Assembly (NCBI RefSeq): GCF_001518015.1
Contig: NZ_LPUY01000075.1
Location: forward strand, 91,939 to 155,938
DNA from: Tritonibacter horizontis
GTDB taxonomy: Bacteria; Pseudomonadota; Alphaproteobacteria; Rhodobacterales; Rhodobacteraceae
Length of the DNA stretch: 64,000 nt
Direction of reading: 5' to 3'
Translations under genes and position numbers: made by a program
Notes under the pieces: generated by a model
Database searches by the model: none
Told to the model about the DNA's origin: nothing
What the model saw: only the letters and a program-made list of their open reading frames with translations
In this document: piece after piece, positions 43,043-52,776 of the stretch
Position numbering within the stretch: the first letter of the stretch is position 1
How the letters are laid out: each line of letters begins with the position of its first letter

Positions 43043-43873
43043 ATGATCGCAGGCACTCAGGTTACGCTTGAAACATTCAGTCCGACCCTTGACTTTCCCT
43101 TGACCCACCCGGAAACAGCAACGGTTTCCTTTAGTTCCATCGAATTTTCCGACGTCTCCGATTTTGATATTGCCAATGATGGTGTGAACATCGTTCCGGT
43201 TCAGTTTGATGTCCAACCCGGTCGGATCCATATTGAACTGCTTGAAAATGGCTACTTCGGGAATGTGGACGACGATGCGTTCAACGGGCATCTGTTGACG
43301 TTTGACGGGCTGGCGTCACAGGGCCTCAGCATTCGCGGGGCAGAGGTGGTCGGTGCCAGCAATACCCTTGGCCTTCCAGGCGATTTTGTCACCACCTCCG
43401 CAAACACGGTGCAGATCAATTTTGACGGCCTGCCCTTCTCATTCGGAGATCAGGCGGAAATTCAGCTGGATTTCAACAGTCGTGGCAGCGCAGGCGCCGA
43501 TCAGCTGGCGGGCGAGGCCGGGCGCGACCGATTGCTTGGGCGCGGCGGGGCTGATGTGCTTGACGGCGCCGCCGGGCGGGACGTTCTGAAGGGCGGCAGG
43601 GGCGCGGACACGCTTGCGGGCGGGGCCGACAATGATCGGCTGTTTGGCAACGGTGGCGATGATGTTTTTGTGCTGGAGCTGGCGGGTGGCAAGGATCGGG
43701 TGTTCGATTTTTCGGCCGGCGACCAAATTGCAATCAACACATCAGCGCAGTCCGTCGATGACCTCCATATCATCCAGAAAGACGGCAGGCTGATCATCCG
43801 CGACGACGGGGCCTCCCTCGTGCTTCTTGAAACCAATGTTCTGGATCTTCATGACGAGGTCTTTCTCTTCTGA
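43043..43873 (+). CDS. small RTX-repeat secreted protein
   Basis: The 276-residue protein has an N-terminal beta-rich domain (about 1-155) and a short RTX block (about 155-215: GADQLAGEAGRDRLLGRGG, GADTLAGGADNDRLFGNGG), then the usual post-RTX segment DDVFVLELAGGKDRVFDF and a C-terminal region ending EVFLF. A hydrophobic C-terminus preceded by acidic residues suits a type I secretion signal. Many repeats have Arg where Asn/Asp is typical, so calcium binding may be weak. AGGAG precedes the ATG. A hairpin follows the stop. Confidence 0.85.
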   Translation: MIAGTQVTLETFSPTLDFPLTHPETATVSFSSIEFSDVSDFDIANDGVNIVPVQFDVQPGRIHIELLENGYFGNVDDDAFNGHLLTFDGLASQGLSIRGAEVVGASNTLGLPGDFVTTSANTVQINFDGLPFSFGDQAEIQLDFNSRGSAGADQLAGEAGRDRLLGRGGADVLDGAAGRDVLKGGRGADTLAGGADNDRLFGNGGDDVFVLELAGGKDRVFDFSAGDQIAINTSAQSVDDLHIIQKDGRLIIRDDGASLVLLETNVLDLHDEVFLF

Positions 43874-43881
43874 GACCCCGC

Positions 43882-43914
43882 GCCACACCGGAAAGAGCAC
43901 ATTCCCGGTGTGGC
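43882..43914. terminator. bidirectional hairpin between the small RTX gene and nucleoside hydrolase gene
   Basis: Perfect 10-bp stem GCCACACCGG / CCGGTGTGGC with a 13-nt loop in a 72-bp gap between convergent genes. It has no T run but is well placed to end both transcripts. Confidence 0.65.
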
Positions 43915-43945
43915 CCACCCAAAGGGCAGCTGTGGCTGGCCTGCC

Positions 43946-44869
43946 TCAGGGCAGCAGCGACAACCGCTTGAGGAACAGCGCCTTTACCGCCTCCGCATCA
44001 ACGTCCATCGCGACATGCGTCTTGCCACGACTGTCATCTGTTTCCAGCGTCGCGCCCGAGCGATCCGGATCAACCGCCACGGTGACGGGCACCGCACGGG
44101 TCTGGAACAGCTCCGGATGGGTGCAGGCGATCACCGCAGCCGGATCATGCAGCGAGCAGCCGTTGAGGTTCGCAACCTCCTGATAGAACTTGATATAGAA
44201 GACACTCATCTGTTTCAGCATGCCCCCCAGATCGGGCGAGCGCTCTTTGATCTTGTCAAAATCGGCTGGCGTACAAAGGATCTTCAGCGTCACATCCAGC
44301 CCGACCATGGTGACCTTGCCCGCCGCCGCTGCAAAGACCACCTCCGCCGCATGCGGATCGTGATAGATATTCGCTTCGGCATGGGGGGTAATATTGCCAC
44401 CGGCCTCCAGCGAGCCGCCCATGATGACGATACGCTTGCAGTTCTTCACAAACGCCGGATCGCGCTGGATCGCCAGGGCGATATTGGTCAGGGGGCCGAT
44501 GGGGCAGACCACCAGTTCTCCCTTGTGGGCGCGCGCCATACGGATCAGGAAATCCGCCGCGTCTTCGTCGAGCGCCTTCCCCTTCGGGCTGGCCGCCGGA
44601 ATATCACCGAACCCTTCGTCGCCATGCACATGCGCAGAGGGTTCGAACGGCGGCAAAACCAGCGGCTTTGGCGCGCCTTCCGCCACCGGCAAGTCCAGAT
44701 CCGCAGCTTCCAGCAGGCGCAGCGCATTGCGGGTTGCCATCTTGGTGGTGACATTGCCGAAAATCGTCGTCAGCCCCAAAAGCTCGATGTCCGGGGCGGC
44801 GGCGGCGTAAAAGATCGCCATGGCATCGTCGATGCCGGGGTCCGTGTCGATGATGAGTTTTGTTGTCAT
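43946..44869 (-). CDS. inosine-uridine-type nucleoside hydrolase
   Basis: The 307-residue protein begins KLIIDTDPGIDDAMAI, the calcium-binding aspartate cluster of nucleoside N-ribohydrolases. It continues with GLTTIFGNV, GPLTNIALAI, IVIMGGS and the late catalytic-site block LHDPAAVIA. It splits ribonucleosides into base and ribose for salvage. Specificity among purine and pyrimidine nucleosides cannot be read directly. It stands alone, convergent with the RTX gene. Confidence 0.92.
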   Translation of the reverse strand: MTTKLIIDTDPGIDDAMAIFYAAAAPDIELLGLTTIFGNVTTKMATRNALRLLEAADLDLPVAEGAPKPLVLPPFEPSAHVHGDEGFGDIPAASPKGKALDEDAADFLIRMARAHKGELVVCPIGPLTNIALAIQRDPAFVKNCKRIVIMGGSLEAGGNITPHAEANIYHDPHAAEVVFAAAAGKVTMVGLDVTLKILCTPADFDKIKERSPDLGGMLKQMSVFYIKFYQEVANLNGCSLHDPAAVIACTHPELFQTRAVPVTVAVDPDRSGATLETDDSRGKTHVAMDVDAEAVKALFLKRLSLLP

Positions 44870-44974
44870 TTTTATACCTCCGACGGGTTAATCGACTGGG
44901 TGTAGCATTGGTACAAAGCCCAGCTCAAGCCCGACCCTCACCAGATGGCCACACCCCCCACCGGTCAAGGCAAA

Positions 44975-44998
44975 GCCCGCCTTCGCAGGAAGACGGGC
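44975..44998 (-). terminator. terminator of ychF
   Basis: Read on the minus strand, a 10-bp stem GCCCGTCTTC / GAAGGCGGGC (one U-G pair) with loop CTGC is followed by TTT, about 55 bp after the ychF stop. Confidence 0.7.
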
Positions 44999-45051
44999 CA
45001 ATGCTGTGCGGATCGCTGTGATGTCCGGAAGTGATGTCCGGCAGGCGCAGG

Positions 45052-46149
45052 TCAGGTGTTGAACAGGAAATGCAACACGTCGCCGTCCTTGATGATGTAG
45101 CCCTTGCCCTCGGCGCGCATCTTGCCGGCTTCCTTGGCGCCGGTTTCGCCGCCACTGGCAACAAAATCGTCATAGGCGATGGTTTCGGCCCGGATGAACC
45201 CTTTTTCAAAGTCGCCATGGATCACACCGGCCGCCTGCGGCGCGGCGGTGCCCTGACGGATGGTCCAGGCGCGCGCTTCTTTTGGTCCGACTGTGAAATA
45301 GGTTTCCAGGTGCAGCAAGTCGTAGCCAGCGCGGATGAGACGGTCGAGACCAGCCTCTTCCAGCCCCATTTCCTCAAGGAACATCTGCGCCTCATCCGCC
45401 TCAAGCTGGCTGATTTCCTCTTCGATCTGGGCCGAGATGATCACATGGCTGTTGCCCTGCGCTGCGGCCATCTCTGCCACTTTGGCGGAATGGGCATTGC
45501 CTTCGACGCTTTCGCTTTCGCCGACGTTGCAGACAAACAGCACCGGTTTGGTGGTCAGCAGCTGCAGCATTTTCCAGGCTTTTTCGTCGTCGGCATCGAC
45601 CTCGACCAGGCGGGCGGGCTTGCCGTCTTCCAGCATCGCCTGCGCGGCGGCCAGCAGGCGGTCCTGCTGCTGGGCTTCCTTGTCGTTGCCCTTCAGCTTG
45701 CGCACCAGATTGGCGCGGCGTTTCTCGATGCTTTCCAGATCGGACAGCATCAGCTCTGTCTCGATGGTCTCCGCATCGGCAACCGGATCAACGCGGCCCT
45801 CGACATGGGTGACATCGCCGTCCTCGAAACAGCGCAGGACATGGGCGATGGCGTCCACTTCGCGGATATTGGCCAGGAACTGATTGCCCAGCCCTTCCCC
45901 TTGCGAGGCGCCCTTTACCAGACCGGCGATATCAACAAACGTCATCCGGGTGGGAATGATCTGTTTTGATTTCGCGATAGCGGCCAGTTTCTCAAGGCGC
46001 GCGTCCGGGACGCCGACCTCGCCCACGTTGGGCTCGATCGTACAGAACGGGAAATTGGCCGCCTGCGCGGAGGCGGTTTTGGTCAGTGCGTTGAACAGGG
46101 TCGACTTGCCGACGTTCGGCAGACCCACGATTCCCATTTTAAAGCCCAT
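45052..46149 (-). CDS. ychF: YchF/OLA1-family ATPase
   Basis: The 365-residue protein has the Obg-like P-loop [14 protein letters not shown], the [12 protein letters not shown] switch region and a C-terminal TGS domain ([32 protein letters not shown]). YchF binds ribosomes and hydrolyses ATP in preference to GTP, and is linked to stress and translation control. Length and motifs are complete. It is a housekeeping gene, divergent from the PagL-like gene. Confidence 0.95.
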   Translation of the reverse strand: MGFKMGIVGLPNVGKSTLFNALTKTASAQAANFPFCTIEPNVGEVGVPDARLEKLAAIAKSKQIIPTRMTFVDIAGLVKGASQGEGLGNQFLANIREVDAIAHVLRCFEDGDVTHVEGRVDPVADAETIETELMLSDLESIEKRRANLVRKLKGNDKEAQQQDRLLAAAQAMLEDGKPARLVEVDADDEKAWKMLQLLTTKPVLFVCNVGESESVEGNAHSAKVAEMAAAQGNSHVIISAQIEEEISQLEADEAQMFLEEMGLEEAGLDRLIRAGYDLLHLETYFTVGPKEARAWTIRQGTAAPQAAGVIHGDFEKGFIRAETIAYDDFVASGGETGAKEAGKMRAEGKGYIIKDGDVLHFLFNT

Positions 46150-46356
46150 TCCGGTCTCCTGATCCCATTTGGCTGCCAGCTTCTAGGCCTATGCGCCGCC
46201 CTGCGCAAGCGCACAGGGCGGTCACGGCACAGTCACCGGCCAATCACGGCTGCGGGGGATGGAGTTGAAATGGAACAATCCCGCCCCTTTCTTGTTGGTT
46301 CATACAATTGTCGGGTCGGAAACATGTCACGATCTGCAAGCCGATAAGAGGATCAT

Positions 46357-46869
46357 ATGCGCAAATTAGCCTATGTCGCGGCGCTCGTGCCGACGTTTTT
46401 GATTTCCGCTCCACTCCAGGCGCAAGAGGTGGTGACCGGCATCGGTTACAGCGATTTTCACAATTCCGCTGCTGACAGCGGTGGGTTCCTGTCAGCCGAC
46501 TATCTGGGCGCCCGCGACTGGGACCTGCTGGGGTTTGAAACCGGCGCCGGGCTGACCGTGCAGCTGCATGAAGAGGGCGATGTCTTCCTCGGGGTCGGCC
46601 TGCAGGGGCAGCGCGCCTTGCGAAACGACTGGTTCATCGAGGCAAGCATCATGCCCGGCCTGTTCGAGGAAGGCCTGCCCGCCAACGACCTCGGCTCGAC
46701 CTTCGAAATCCGCTCGCTTGTGGGGATCGGACGTGTATTGCCCAATGGCAACCGCGTGTCCCTGGCCCTCAGTCATATCTCCAACGCCTCGGTGGGGGAC
46801 CGCAATCCCGGTCTCAACGCGCTCAGCTTTCGCCTGCATGTCCCGCTGTCGCGCGGCAAAAAGGGCTGA
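46357..46869 (+). CDS. PagL-like outer-membrane lipid A deacylase family protein
   Basis: The 170-residue protein has a signal peptide ([22 protein letters not shown]) and then alternating hydrophobic strands typical of a small outer-membrane barrel. [19 protein letters not shown] matches the PagL active-site region with His140 and Ser142 in H-x-S-N-A. PagL removes the 3-O-acyl chain from lipid A, changing immune recognition and membrane properties. In Pseudomonas PagL a Glu lies 14 residues after the His; here that position is Asn154, so activity is uncertain. It is monocistronic. Confidence 0.75.
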   Translation: MRKLAYVAALVPTFLISAPLQAQEVVTGIGYSDFHNSAADSGGFLSADYLGARDWDLLGFETGAGLTVQLHEEGDVFLGVGLQGQRALRNDWFIEASIMPGLFEEGLPANDLGSTFEIRSLVGIGRVLPNGNRVSLALSHISNASVGDRNPGLNALSFRLHVPLSRGKKG

Positions 46870-46967
46870 GTTTCGGGCTTATCGGGCCCGAGGCCGTTGT
46901 CGGGATTGATTTTGCCGGGAAGTTTCGGCACATCAATCTCAACAACAGAGATCTCAGAAGGCCCGCC

Positions 46968-47771
46968 ATGACCCGCCCCACCACACGTATCGACGCCAAG
47001 TTTGCCGAACTCGCTGCCGCGGGCAAAAAAGCCTTTGTCACCTATGTGATGGCCGGTGATCCCGACTACGACACCTCGCTGGAGATCGTCAAGGGACTGC
47101 CGGGCGCGGGGGTCGACGTGATCGAACTGGGCCTGCCCTTCACCGACCCGATGGCGGACGGGCCCACCATCCAGCTGGCCGGACAACGCGCGTTGGAAGC
47201 CGGGATGACCCTAGAGCGCACCCTGCAAATGGTGCGCGATTTTCGCGCCGGGGACTCCACCACGCCGATCGTGCTGATGGGCTATTACAATCCCATCTAT
47301 GCGCGCGGCGTTGATCGTTTCCTCGCCGAAGCCAAGGACGCCGGGATCGACGGCCTCATCGTGGTGGATCTGCCGCCGGAAGAAGATTCCGAACTCTGCC
47401 TGCCTGCGCAGGCCGCCGGTCTGAACTTTATTCGCCTCGCGACCCCCACCACGGATGACGCCCGCCTGCCCCGCGTGATGCAGAACACCTCCGGGTTTGT
47501 CTATTACGTCTCGATCACAGGGATCACCGGTGCGGCCGAGGCCGAAGCCTCCGATGTCGGTCCCGAGGTCGCCCGGATCAAGGCGGCGACAGACCTGCCG
47601 GTCATCGTCGGATTTGGCATCAAGACACCCGAGCGGGCCCAGACCATCGCCGCCATTTCGGATGGGGCCGTTGTCGGCAGCGCCATCGTCGCAGAGATCG
47701 GCGCGGGCAAACCGGTGTCCGAGGTTCTGGCCTTTGTCAAATCGCTGGCCGACGGCGCCCACGCGGGATGA
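46968..47771 (+). CDS. trpA: tryptophan synthase alpha subunit
   Basis: The 267-residue TIM-barrel protein has the catalytic pair Glu53 and Asp64 ([16 protein letters not shown]), the loop containing YYNPI, and the phosphate-binding VGFGIKTPE. It cleaves indole-3-glycerol phosphate and passes indole to TrpB. Unusually for textbook operons but as in many alphaproteobacteria, it is separate from trpF-trpB, which lie about 8 kb away on the other strand. Confidence 0.97.
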   Translation: MTRPTTRIDAKFAELAAAGKKAFVTYVMAGDPDYDTSLEIVKGLPGAGVDVIELGLPFTDPMADGPTIQLAGQRALEAGMTLERTLQMVRDFRAGDSTTPIVLMGYYNPIYARGVDRFLAEAKDAGIDGLIVVDLPPEEDSELCLPAQAAGLNFIRLATPTTDDARLPRVMQNTSGFVYYVSITGITGAAEAEASDVGPEVARIKAATDLPVIVGFGIKTPERAQTIAAISDGAVVGSAIVAEIGAGKPVSEVLAFVKSLADGAHAG

Positions 47772-47825
47772 ACACCGCCCCGGTGGCAGGTCAAGCGGCG
47801 CGGCGCCTTGACGGGGGCGCGCCGC

Positions 47826-49229
47826 TCAGGCGTCGCGCGCTGCCGCCTCAGACAGGGCCTTGGCCATCGCCTGCAACAAAAGCGTCTTGCGGATCGGCTT
47901 GGCGACATGCCCGGACATGCCCTGTGCCAGATAGGTCTTCACCTGATGCACCAAGGCATTGGCTGACACCGCGAGAATAGGCACCGGACCACGGCCCTCG
48001 CGGGCTTCGCCGGCGCGAATTCCAGCGGTGGCAGCGACCCCGTCCATCACGGGCATGTTCACATCCATCAGCACCAGGTCGGGCTTCGCATTCAGGCAGG
48101 CTTCGACTGCTTCTTCGCCGTCTTCGACCCAGATCAGCTCCAGATCGTAGCTTTTGAGCATATGGTGCAGAACCATGCGGTTGGTCCGGTTGTCCTCCGC
48201 AATCAACACCCGCCAGCGCCGCTGCGCCAGGATCGCGCAATCTGCCTGGTCGGTCGTTTCCTGGTTTTCGGGTGTCGGAGCGGCGCGCGTCACCTGAAAG
48301 GTCGCCCGGAATTCGCTGCCTTCGCCCGCGGCGCTGGTGCAGGACAGATCGCCGCCCATGCGCTGGCAGATCTGGCGCGAAATCGCCAGACCCAGCCCGG
48401 TGCCACCATGATTGCGATGTACGCTGGCATCCGCCTGCATATAAGGCTGGAACAGGCGTCCGACCTGCTCCGGCTTCAGACCGATCCCAGTGTCGCGGAC
48501 GGTCACGGTCAGGGTCAGCATGCCGTCTTTTTCCGCTCGCAGATGCGAGGTCAGCGCGATGGCGCCATGGTTGGTGAACTTGACCGCATTGGACAGCAAA
48601 TTCGACAGGACCTGCTGGAAACGGGTCGGATCGATATTCACCCAGACCCCACCCAGCGACAGGCCGCCGCCACAAAGCTTGGTAAAGTTCAGCCCCTTTT
48701 CCGCGATACGCGGCTCGAACTGGCGACAGACCGCCTCCATCAGCGAGACGACATCGGTGGGCAGCCGCTCCAGCTCCAGCTTGCCCTCCTCGATCTTTGA
48801 CAGATCCAGAATATCATCGACGATGTTCAGCAAAAGCCGCCCGCTGTCCCGCATCACCGACAGGATTTGCTCCTGCACCTCGTTCAGCTGTGTATCCGCA
48901 AGAACCGACGCCAGCCCCAGAACCCCGTTCAATGGCGTTCGGATCTCGTGGCTCATGGTGGCCAGGAATTGCGTCTTTGCGGCGTTTTCGCCCTGCGCGG
49001 CGTCCCGATCCCGTGCCAGATCAGCGGTGCGCATCTCTACCAGGTGGTCGACGCGGCGGGACAGCGCCACCAGCGATGCATTGGCCTGCTCCAGCGATTG
49101 GGTTCTCCGCGCCAGCTCGTCCTCCAGGTCCTGCCGTCGCAGACGTTCGCGCGTCAGTTCGGCCATCACTTCGGCAGGAGCCGGGGTGTCAGCCTCCGGG
49201 GCAGTAATGTCATCGGTATGCACTGTCAT
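47826..49229 (-). CDS. soluble hybrid histidine kinase with C-terminal receiver
   Basis: The 467-residue protein has an N-terminal coiled coil (about 20-85), phospho-acceptor His94 (FLATMSHEIRTPLNGVLG), an ATPase domain with NLLSNAVKF, DTGIGL and GTGLGLAIS, and a receiver domain with Asp389 (LVLMDVNMPVMDG). There is no membrane segment or separate sensor domain, so the signal must come through a partner or the coiled coil. The start is the ATG with GAGG upstream; a 60-codon extension is Arg/Gly-rich and not convincing. It is convergent with trpA. Confidence 0.9.
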   Translation of the reverse strand: MTVHTDDITAPEADTPAPAEVMAELTRERLRRQDLEDELARRTQSLEQANASLVALSRRVDHLVEMRTADLARDRDAAQGENAAKTQFLATMSHEIRTPLNGVLGLASVLADTQLNEVQEQILSVMRDSGRLLLNIVDDILDLSKIEEGKLELERLPTDVVSLMEAVCRQFEPRIAEKGLNFTKLCGGGLSLGGVWVNIDPTRFQQVLSNLLSNAVKFTNHGAIALTSHLRAEKDGMLTLTVTVRDTGIGLKPEQVGRLFQPYMQADASVHRNHGGTGLGLAISRQICQRMGGDLSCTSAAGEGSEFRATFQVTRAAPTPENQETTDQADCAILAQRRWRVLIAEDNRTNRMVLHHMLKSYDLELIWVEDGEEAVEACLNAKPDLVLMDVNMPVMDGVAATAGIRAGEAREGRGPVPILAVSANALVHQVKTYLAQGMSGHVAKPIRKTLLLQAMAKALSEAAARDA

Positions 49230-49621
49230 CGCGCGCCTCGCCGGGCTGCGGAGCGCCGCGCCCGCTCCATCGGGCACCGCGCCATGCGGACGCCAGCCAG
49301 AATGCCCCGGGCCGCATCGGTTGTGGATACAACAGTCACGTTGCTTTACCTCCAGATAATGCCGCTTTCCTCGGGCCGCCGCCCGCCCGCGAAAAAACGG
49401 GCCCGGCATTCTGTCGTCTCAAATATTCTATCCGGCCCAGATGCTGTGATCGCAGGCCGGATGTAATGAATGCTGCTGGACCGTCCGCCGTGAAAAATCG
49501 GCGCGTCCAGCGATAAAGTTCCACAAATTCGTAAATGCAAGATTACGACACCCTTGCTTGTCAGAGCAGTTTTCAATTGGTAAGAAAACATGACCAGTTG
49601 AGCCCGCACCAAGGAGCCGCC
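49230..49621. other. 392-bp divergent intergenic region between hybrid kinase and lldD
   Basis: No gene is supported. The right part is AT-richer and holds an imperfect inverted repeat (49574-49600) close to the lldD start. The left part is GC-rich and open on the minus strand, but has no good start signal. Confidence 0.5.
49574..49600 (+). promoter_or_regulatory. imperfect inverted repeat CAATTGGT-N11-ACCAGTTG before lldD
   Basis: The arms match at seven of eight positions and lie 22 bp before the lldD ATG. ATTGGT/ACCAAT half sites are those of PdhR/LldR-type GntR regulators, but the spacer here is longer than in their consensus, so the assignment is weak. Confidence 0.35.
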
Positions 49622-50785
49622 ATGCCCGTAATCACTCATATCGACGACCTGAAGCGTATCTATGTGCGCCGGGTGCCCAAGATGTTTTACGACTACGCCG
49701 AGAGCGGCTCCTGGACCGAGCAGACCTTTCGCGAAAACACTTCGGATTTTAACCAGATCCGCCTGCGCCAGCGAGTCGCGGTGGATATGGCCGGGCGCAG
49801 CACCGCGTCGCAAATGATCGGTCAGGATGTGGCGATGCCCGTGGCCCTTGCGCCGGTCGGGCTGACAGGCATGCAATGCGCCGATGGTGAGATCAAGGCG
49901 GCCCGCGCCGCAGAGGCCTTTGGCGTGCCCTTTACCCTGTCCACCATGTCGATCAACTCGATCGAGGATGTGGCGGAGGCGACGACAAAGCCCTTCTGGT
50001 TCCAGCTTTACACCATGAAAGACGAGGACTACGTGCGGCGCCTGATCGAACGGGCCAAGGCGGCGAACTGCTCGGCGCTGGTGATCACGCTGGATCTGCA
50101 GATCCTCGGTCAACGCCACAAGGATCTGAAGAACGGCCTCTCCGCGCCGCCAAAGCTGACGCCCAAGACCATCGCCAATCTGATGACAAAATGGGCCTGG
50201 GGGATCGAAATGCTGGGCGCAAAGCGGCGCCATTTCGGCAATATCGTCGGTCATGTCGATGGCATCTCGGATGCCTCCTCGCTCGGGGCCTGGACCTCCG
50301 AACAATTCGACCTGACGCTCGACTGGAGCAAGATCGCCAAACTGAAAGAGATGTGGGGCGGCAAGGTGATCCTGAAAGGCATCCTCGACGAAGAAGACGC
50401 CAAGATGGCCGCCAAGGTCGGCGCCGATGCCATCACCGTGTCAAATCACGGCGGCCGCCAGCTGGATGGCGCCCTGTCCTCCATCCGCATGCTGCCGCGG
50501 ATCATGGATGCGGTGGGCGGCGATATCGAAGTCCATCTCGACAGCGGGATCCGCTCCGGGCAGGACGTGCTGAAGGCGCTGGCGCTGGGGGCGACCGGCA
50601 CCATGATCGGGCGCGCCTTCGTCTATGGCCTCGGGGCGATGGGCCAACAGGGCGTCACCCGCGCGCTCGAGGTGATTCACAAGGAACTCGACACCTCGAT
50701 GGCGCTTTGTGGCGAAAAATCCGTGACCAATCTGGGGCGGCACAACTTGCTGGTGCCCGAAGACTTCACTGGCCGCTGGGCCTGA
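49622..50785 (+). CDS. lldD: FMN-dependent L-lactate dehydrogenase
   Basis: The 387-residue alpha-hydroxy-acid oxidase-family protein begins with the MFYDYAESGSWTE region and contains ALAPVGLTGM, FQLYTMKD and the catalytic SNHGGRQLDG. This is followed by the FMN phosphate region DSGIRSGQDVLKALALGA. It oxidises L-lactate to pyruvate and passes electrons to the quinone pool. Glycolate or mandelate oxidase activity is possible within the family. AAGGAG precedes the ATG. No lactate permease is adjacent. Confidence 0.9.
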   Translation: MPVITHIDDLKRIYVRRVPKMFYDYAESGSWTEQTFRENTSDFNQIRLRQRVAVDMAGRSTASQMIGQDVAMPVALAPVGLTGMQCADGEIKAARAAEAFGVPFTLSTMSINSIEDVAEATTKPFWFQLYTMKDEDYVRRLIERAKAANCSALVITLDLQILGQRHKDLKNGLSAPPKLTPKTIANLMTKWAWGIEMLGAKRRHFGNIVGHVDGISDASSLGAWTSEQFDLTLDWSKIAKLKEMWGGKVILKGILDEEDAKMAAKVGADAITVSNHGGRQLDGALSSIRMLPRIMDAVGGDIEVHLDSGIRSGQDVLKALALGATGTMIGRAFVYGLGAMGQQGVTRALEVIHKELDTSMALCGEKSVTNLGRHNLLVPEDFTGRWA

Positions 50786-50790
50786 TCACA

Positions 50791-51957
50791 TCAGGCGATG
50801 AGCTTGCCTCTGCGGGCGGTGGCCCGCAGAGCCGGAACCAGAACCAGCGTGATCCCCAAGAGCACAACGCCCATCACCGCCAGCGCCAGCCGTAGCCCAA
50901 AGGCTTCGGCCATGAAGCCGATGACCGGCGGGCCAACGAAAAACCCACAATAGCCGATCATCACCATCCGGGAAATCGCCGCCGCCCGCAGGCGCGATGG
51001 GATCGTCTTGCCGACCCAGGCCAATGCGGTCGGGCCAATGGTGGACACGCCCAGCCCAAGGATTGCAAAGCCCGCGTAGGCCAGCCCCTGCACCGGTGCA
51101 AATGCCGCCAGCATCAACCCGGCCGCCGCCAGCGCCGCCGCCAGCTGCATCAGACGGCCCTCGGCCACCCGGCGCACCACCTCCTGACCGGACAGGCGGC
51201 CAATCCCCATTGTCAGCCCCAGAATCGCCGGGCCCATCGCCCCCTCGGCGGCATTGGCAGCAAAGGCCCGCTCCAGATACAGCGCCGACCAGTTTTCCGT
51301 TGCCTGTTCAGCGGTAAAGGCGATCAGTACGATCAACCCAGCCAGTACGATCATCATCACCGGCAATGTCGCAGGCACCGCGCCGGTGTCTTCTTCGGGC
51401 GTCTCCACCGGGACCGGGTCGCGCATGCCGAGGGTCATCAGCAAGGTCACGACGAGGATGCCCGCGAAACACCAGACAGGCGGCACCCCTGCCTCCCGCA
51501 CCAGCCCAGCGACCAGCGCCGCCAGCGCGTAGGCCAGGGAAAACAGCCCGTGATTGAGGTTCATCAACGACCGGCCACTGCGGGCCTCCAGCCCGCTGAG
51601 ACGCGCGTTCATCACCACATCAAGCAGCCCCGCAGCGCCGGATGCGAGGAACATCGCCCCCGCAAAGGTCAGCCAGCTGTGCGACAGCCCCGGCAGCAAA
51701 AAGCCGACCGCGACCATCATCGCGCAGACCACCAGCGCCGCACTGCCCAGCAGCCGGTCCGCCCGTGGCGCCAGCCACATCGCCGCCACGGCCCCTGCCG
51801 CCCCGACCAGCAAGGCCAGCCCGAACTCGGCATCGCCCAGCCCCGCCTGCCGCTTCAACTGCGGCGCGTAAGCGGCAAAAGCGCCGACACAAAACCCCAT
51901 GACCGCGAAGGCCCGCCCATGCACCGCGCTGGTGCGCATATCCGTGAAAAATTCCAT
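50791..51957 (-). CDS. MFS transporter
   Basis: The 388-residue membrane protein has about 12 hydrophobic segments. The first is FAVMGFCVGAFAAYAPQLK, and LKRQAGLGDAEFGLALLVG leads into the second. A central acidic loop (ETPEEDTGAVP) separates two six-helix halves. The cargo is unknown; sugar or drug efflux are both possible. The start is ambiguous between two Met codons six residues apart. It is convergent with lldD, only 5 bp apart. Confidence 0.83.
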   Translation of the reverse strand: MEFFTDMRTSAVHGRAFAVMGFCVGAFAAYAPQLKRQAGLGDAEFGLALLVGAAGAVAAMWLAPRADRLLGSAALVVCAMMVAVGFLLPGLSHSWLTFAGAMFLASGAAGLLDVVMNARLSGLEARSGRSLMNLNHGLFSLAYALAALVAGLVREAGVPPVWCFAGILVVTLLMTLGMRDPVPVETPEEDTGAVPATLPVMMIVLAGLIVLIAFTAEQATENWSALYLERAFAANAAEGAMGPAILGLTMGIGRLSGQEVVRRVAEGRLMQLAAALAAAGLMLAAFAPVQGLAYAGFAILGLGVSTIGPTALAWVGKTIPSRLRAAAISRMVMIGYCGFFVGPPVIGFMAEAFGLRLALAVMGVVLLGITLVLVPALRATARRGKLIA

Positions 51958-52048
51958 GGCGCGAGTTTGCACAGTGCGCGCAGCGCCACAATCGCGAAAT
52001 TCCACTCCGGGGCGACTGGTCCAAAACAATGGCTGGCGCTATTTCGAA

Positions 52049-52684
52049 ATGATGCTGATCTTCACGTCTCAGGCCCTTGCGTATGTTGCGGTCCCCAAAA
52101 CCGGGACCACCGCCATTCAGCTTGCCTTGCGGCCGCATGCGGACATCGTCTTCAAGAAGGCCCAGAAACATCTCACAGCGCGGCGGTTTCACCGGCGCAT
52201 CCGCCCTTTTGTGCACGAGACCTTTGGCATCCGGCTCGAAAGCTTTGCGATGCTGCGCGACCCCGAGGATCACTTGCGCAGCTGGTACAAATACCGCACC
52301 CGTGACGAGATCCGCGACAAGCCGGAATTTGCCGGCCATCTCAGCTTTGACGCCTTTGTCAACGCGGTCCTCTCGGACGATCCCCCGGCCTGCGCCCAGA
52401 TCGGCAGCCAGATGGCGATGCTGACCGGTCGCGGTGGCCGAATTCTGGTGGACCATCTGATCGCCTATGAACGCTGGGACCAGCTGGAAACCTTTCTGGT
52501 CGACCGGTTTCAGCAGCGAATCACCTTTGAGCCGCAGAATGTCTCTCCCTTTGTGACCGCCGAGCTGGAGCCGCGCACACGCGCCCGCCTCCAGGCCGCC
52601 CGCCGCGCCGAAGTCGACCTTCATGCCCGGCTGATGGATGCAGAGGGGAAACTGGCCCCGCGCACCGGACAGGCGCCGCTTTAG
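52049..52684 (+). CDS. sulfotransferase-family protein
   Basis: This protein of about 211 residues has an N-terminal VAVPKTGTTAIQLAL, the 5'-phosphosulfate-binding loop of PAPS-dependent sulfotransferases. FAMLRDPEDHLRSWYKYR corresponds to the 3'-phosphate-binding region with Arg and Ser. It could sulfate a polysaccharide or a small molecule; alphaproteobacteria have many such genes with unassigned substrates. Two adjacent ATGs (52049, 52052) are possible starts and the ribosome site is weak. It is divergent from the MFS gene. Confidence 0.75.
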   Translation: MMLIFTSQALAYVAVPKTGTTAIQLALRPHADIVFKKAQKHLTARRFHRRIRPFVHETFGIRLESFAMLRDPEDHLRSWYKYRTRDEIRDKPEFAGHLSFDAFVNAVLSDDPPACAQIGSQMAMLTGRGGRILVDHLIAYERWDQLETFLVDRFQQRITFEPQNVSPFVTAELEPRTRARLQAARRAEVDLHARLMDAEGKLAPRTGQAPL

Positions 52685-52776
52685 GGCTTTTCAAAGCGGT
52701 GCAATCTGGCTAAGAGGGCGGCTTCACGCGGGGTGACAGCCTTGGAGGCACCCCCACCTATATATGGAGAATTACT

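Noticed and set aside
47772..47825. Hairpin between convergent trpA and hybrid kinase genes
   Set aside because: GTCAA/TTGAC arms enclose a GC core with mismatches and no T run; too weak to call a terminator.
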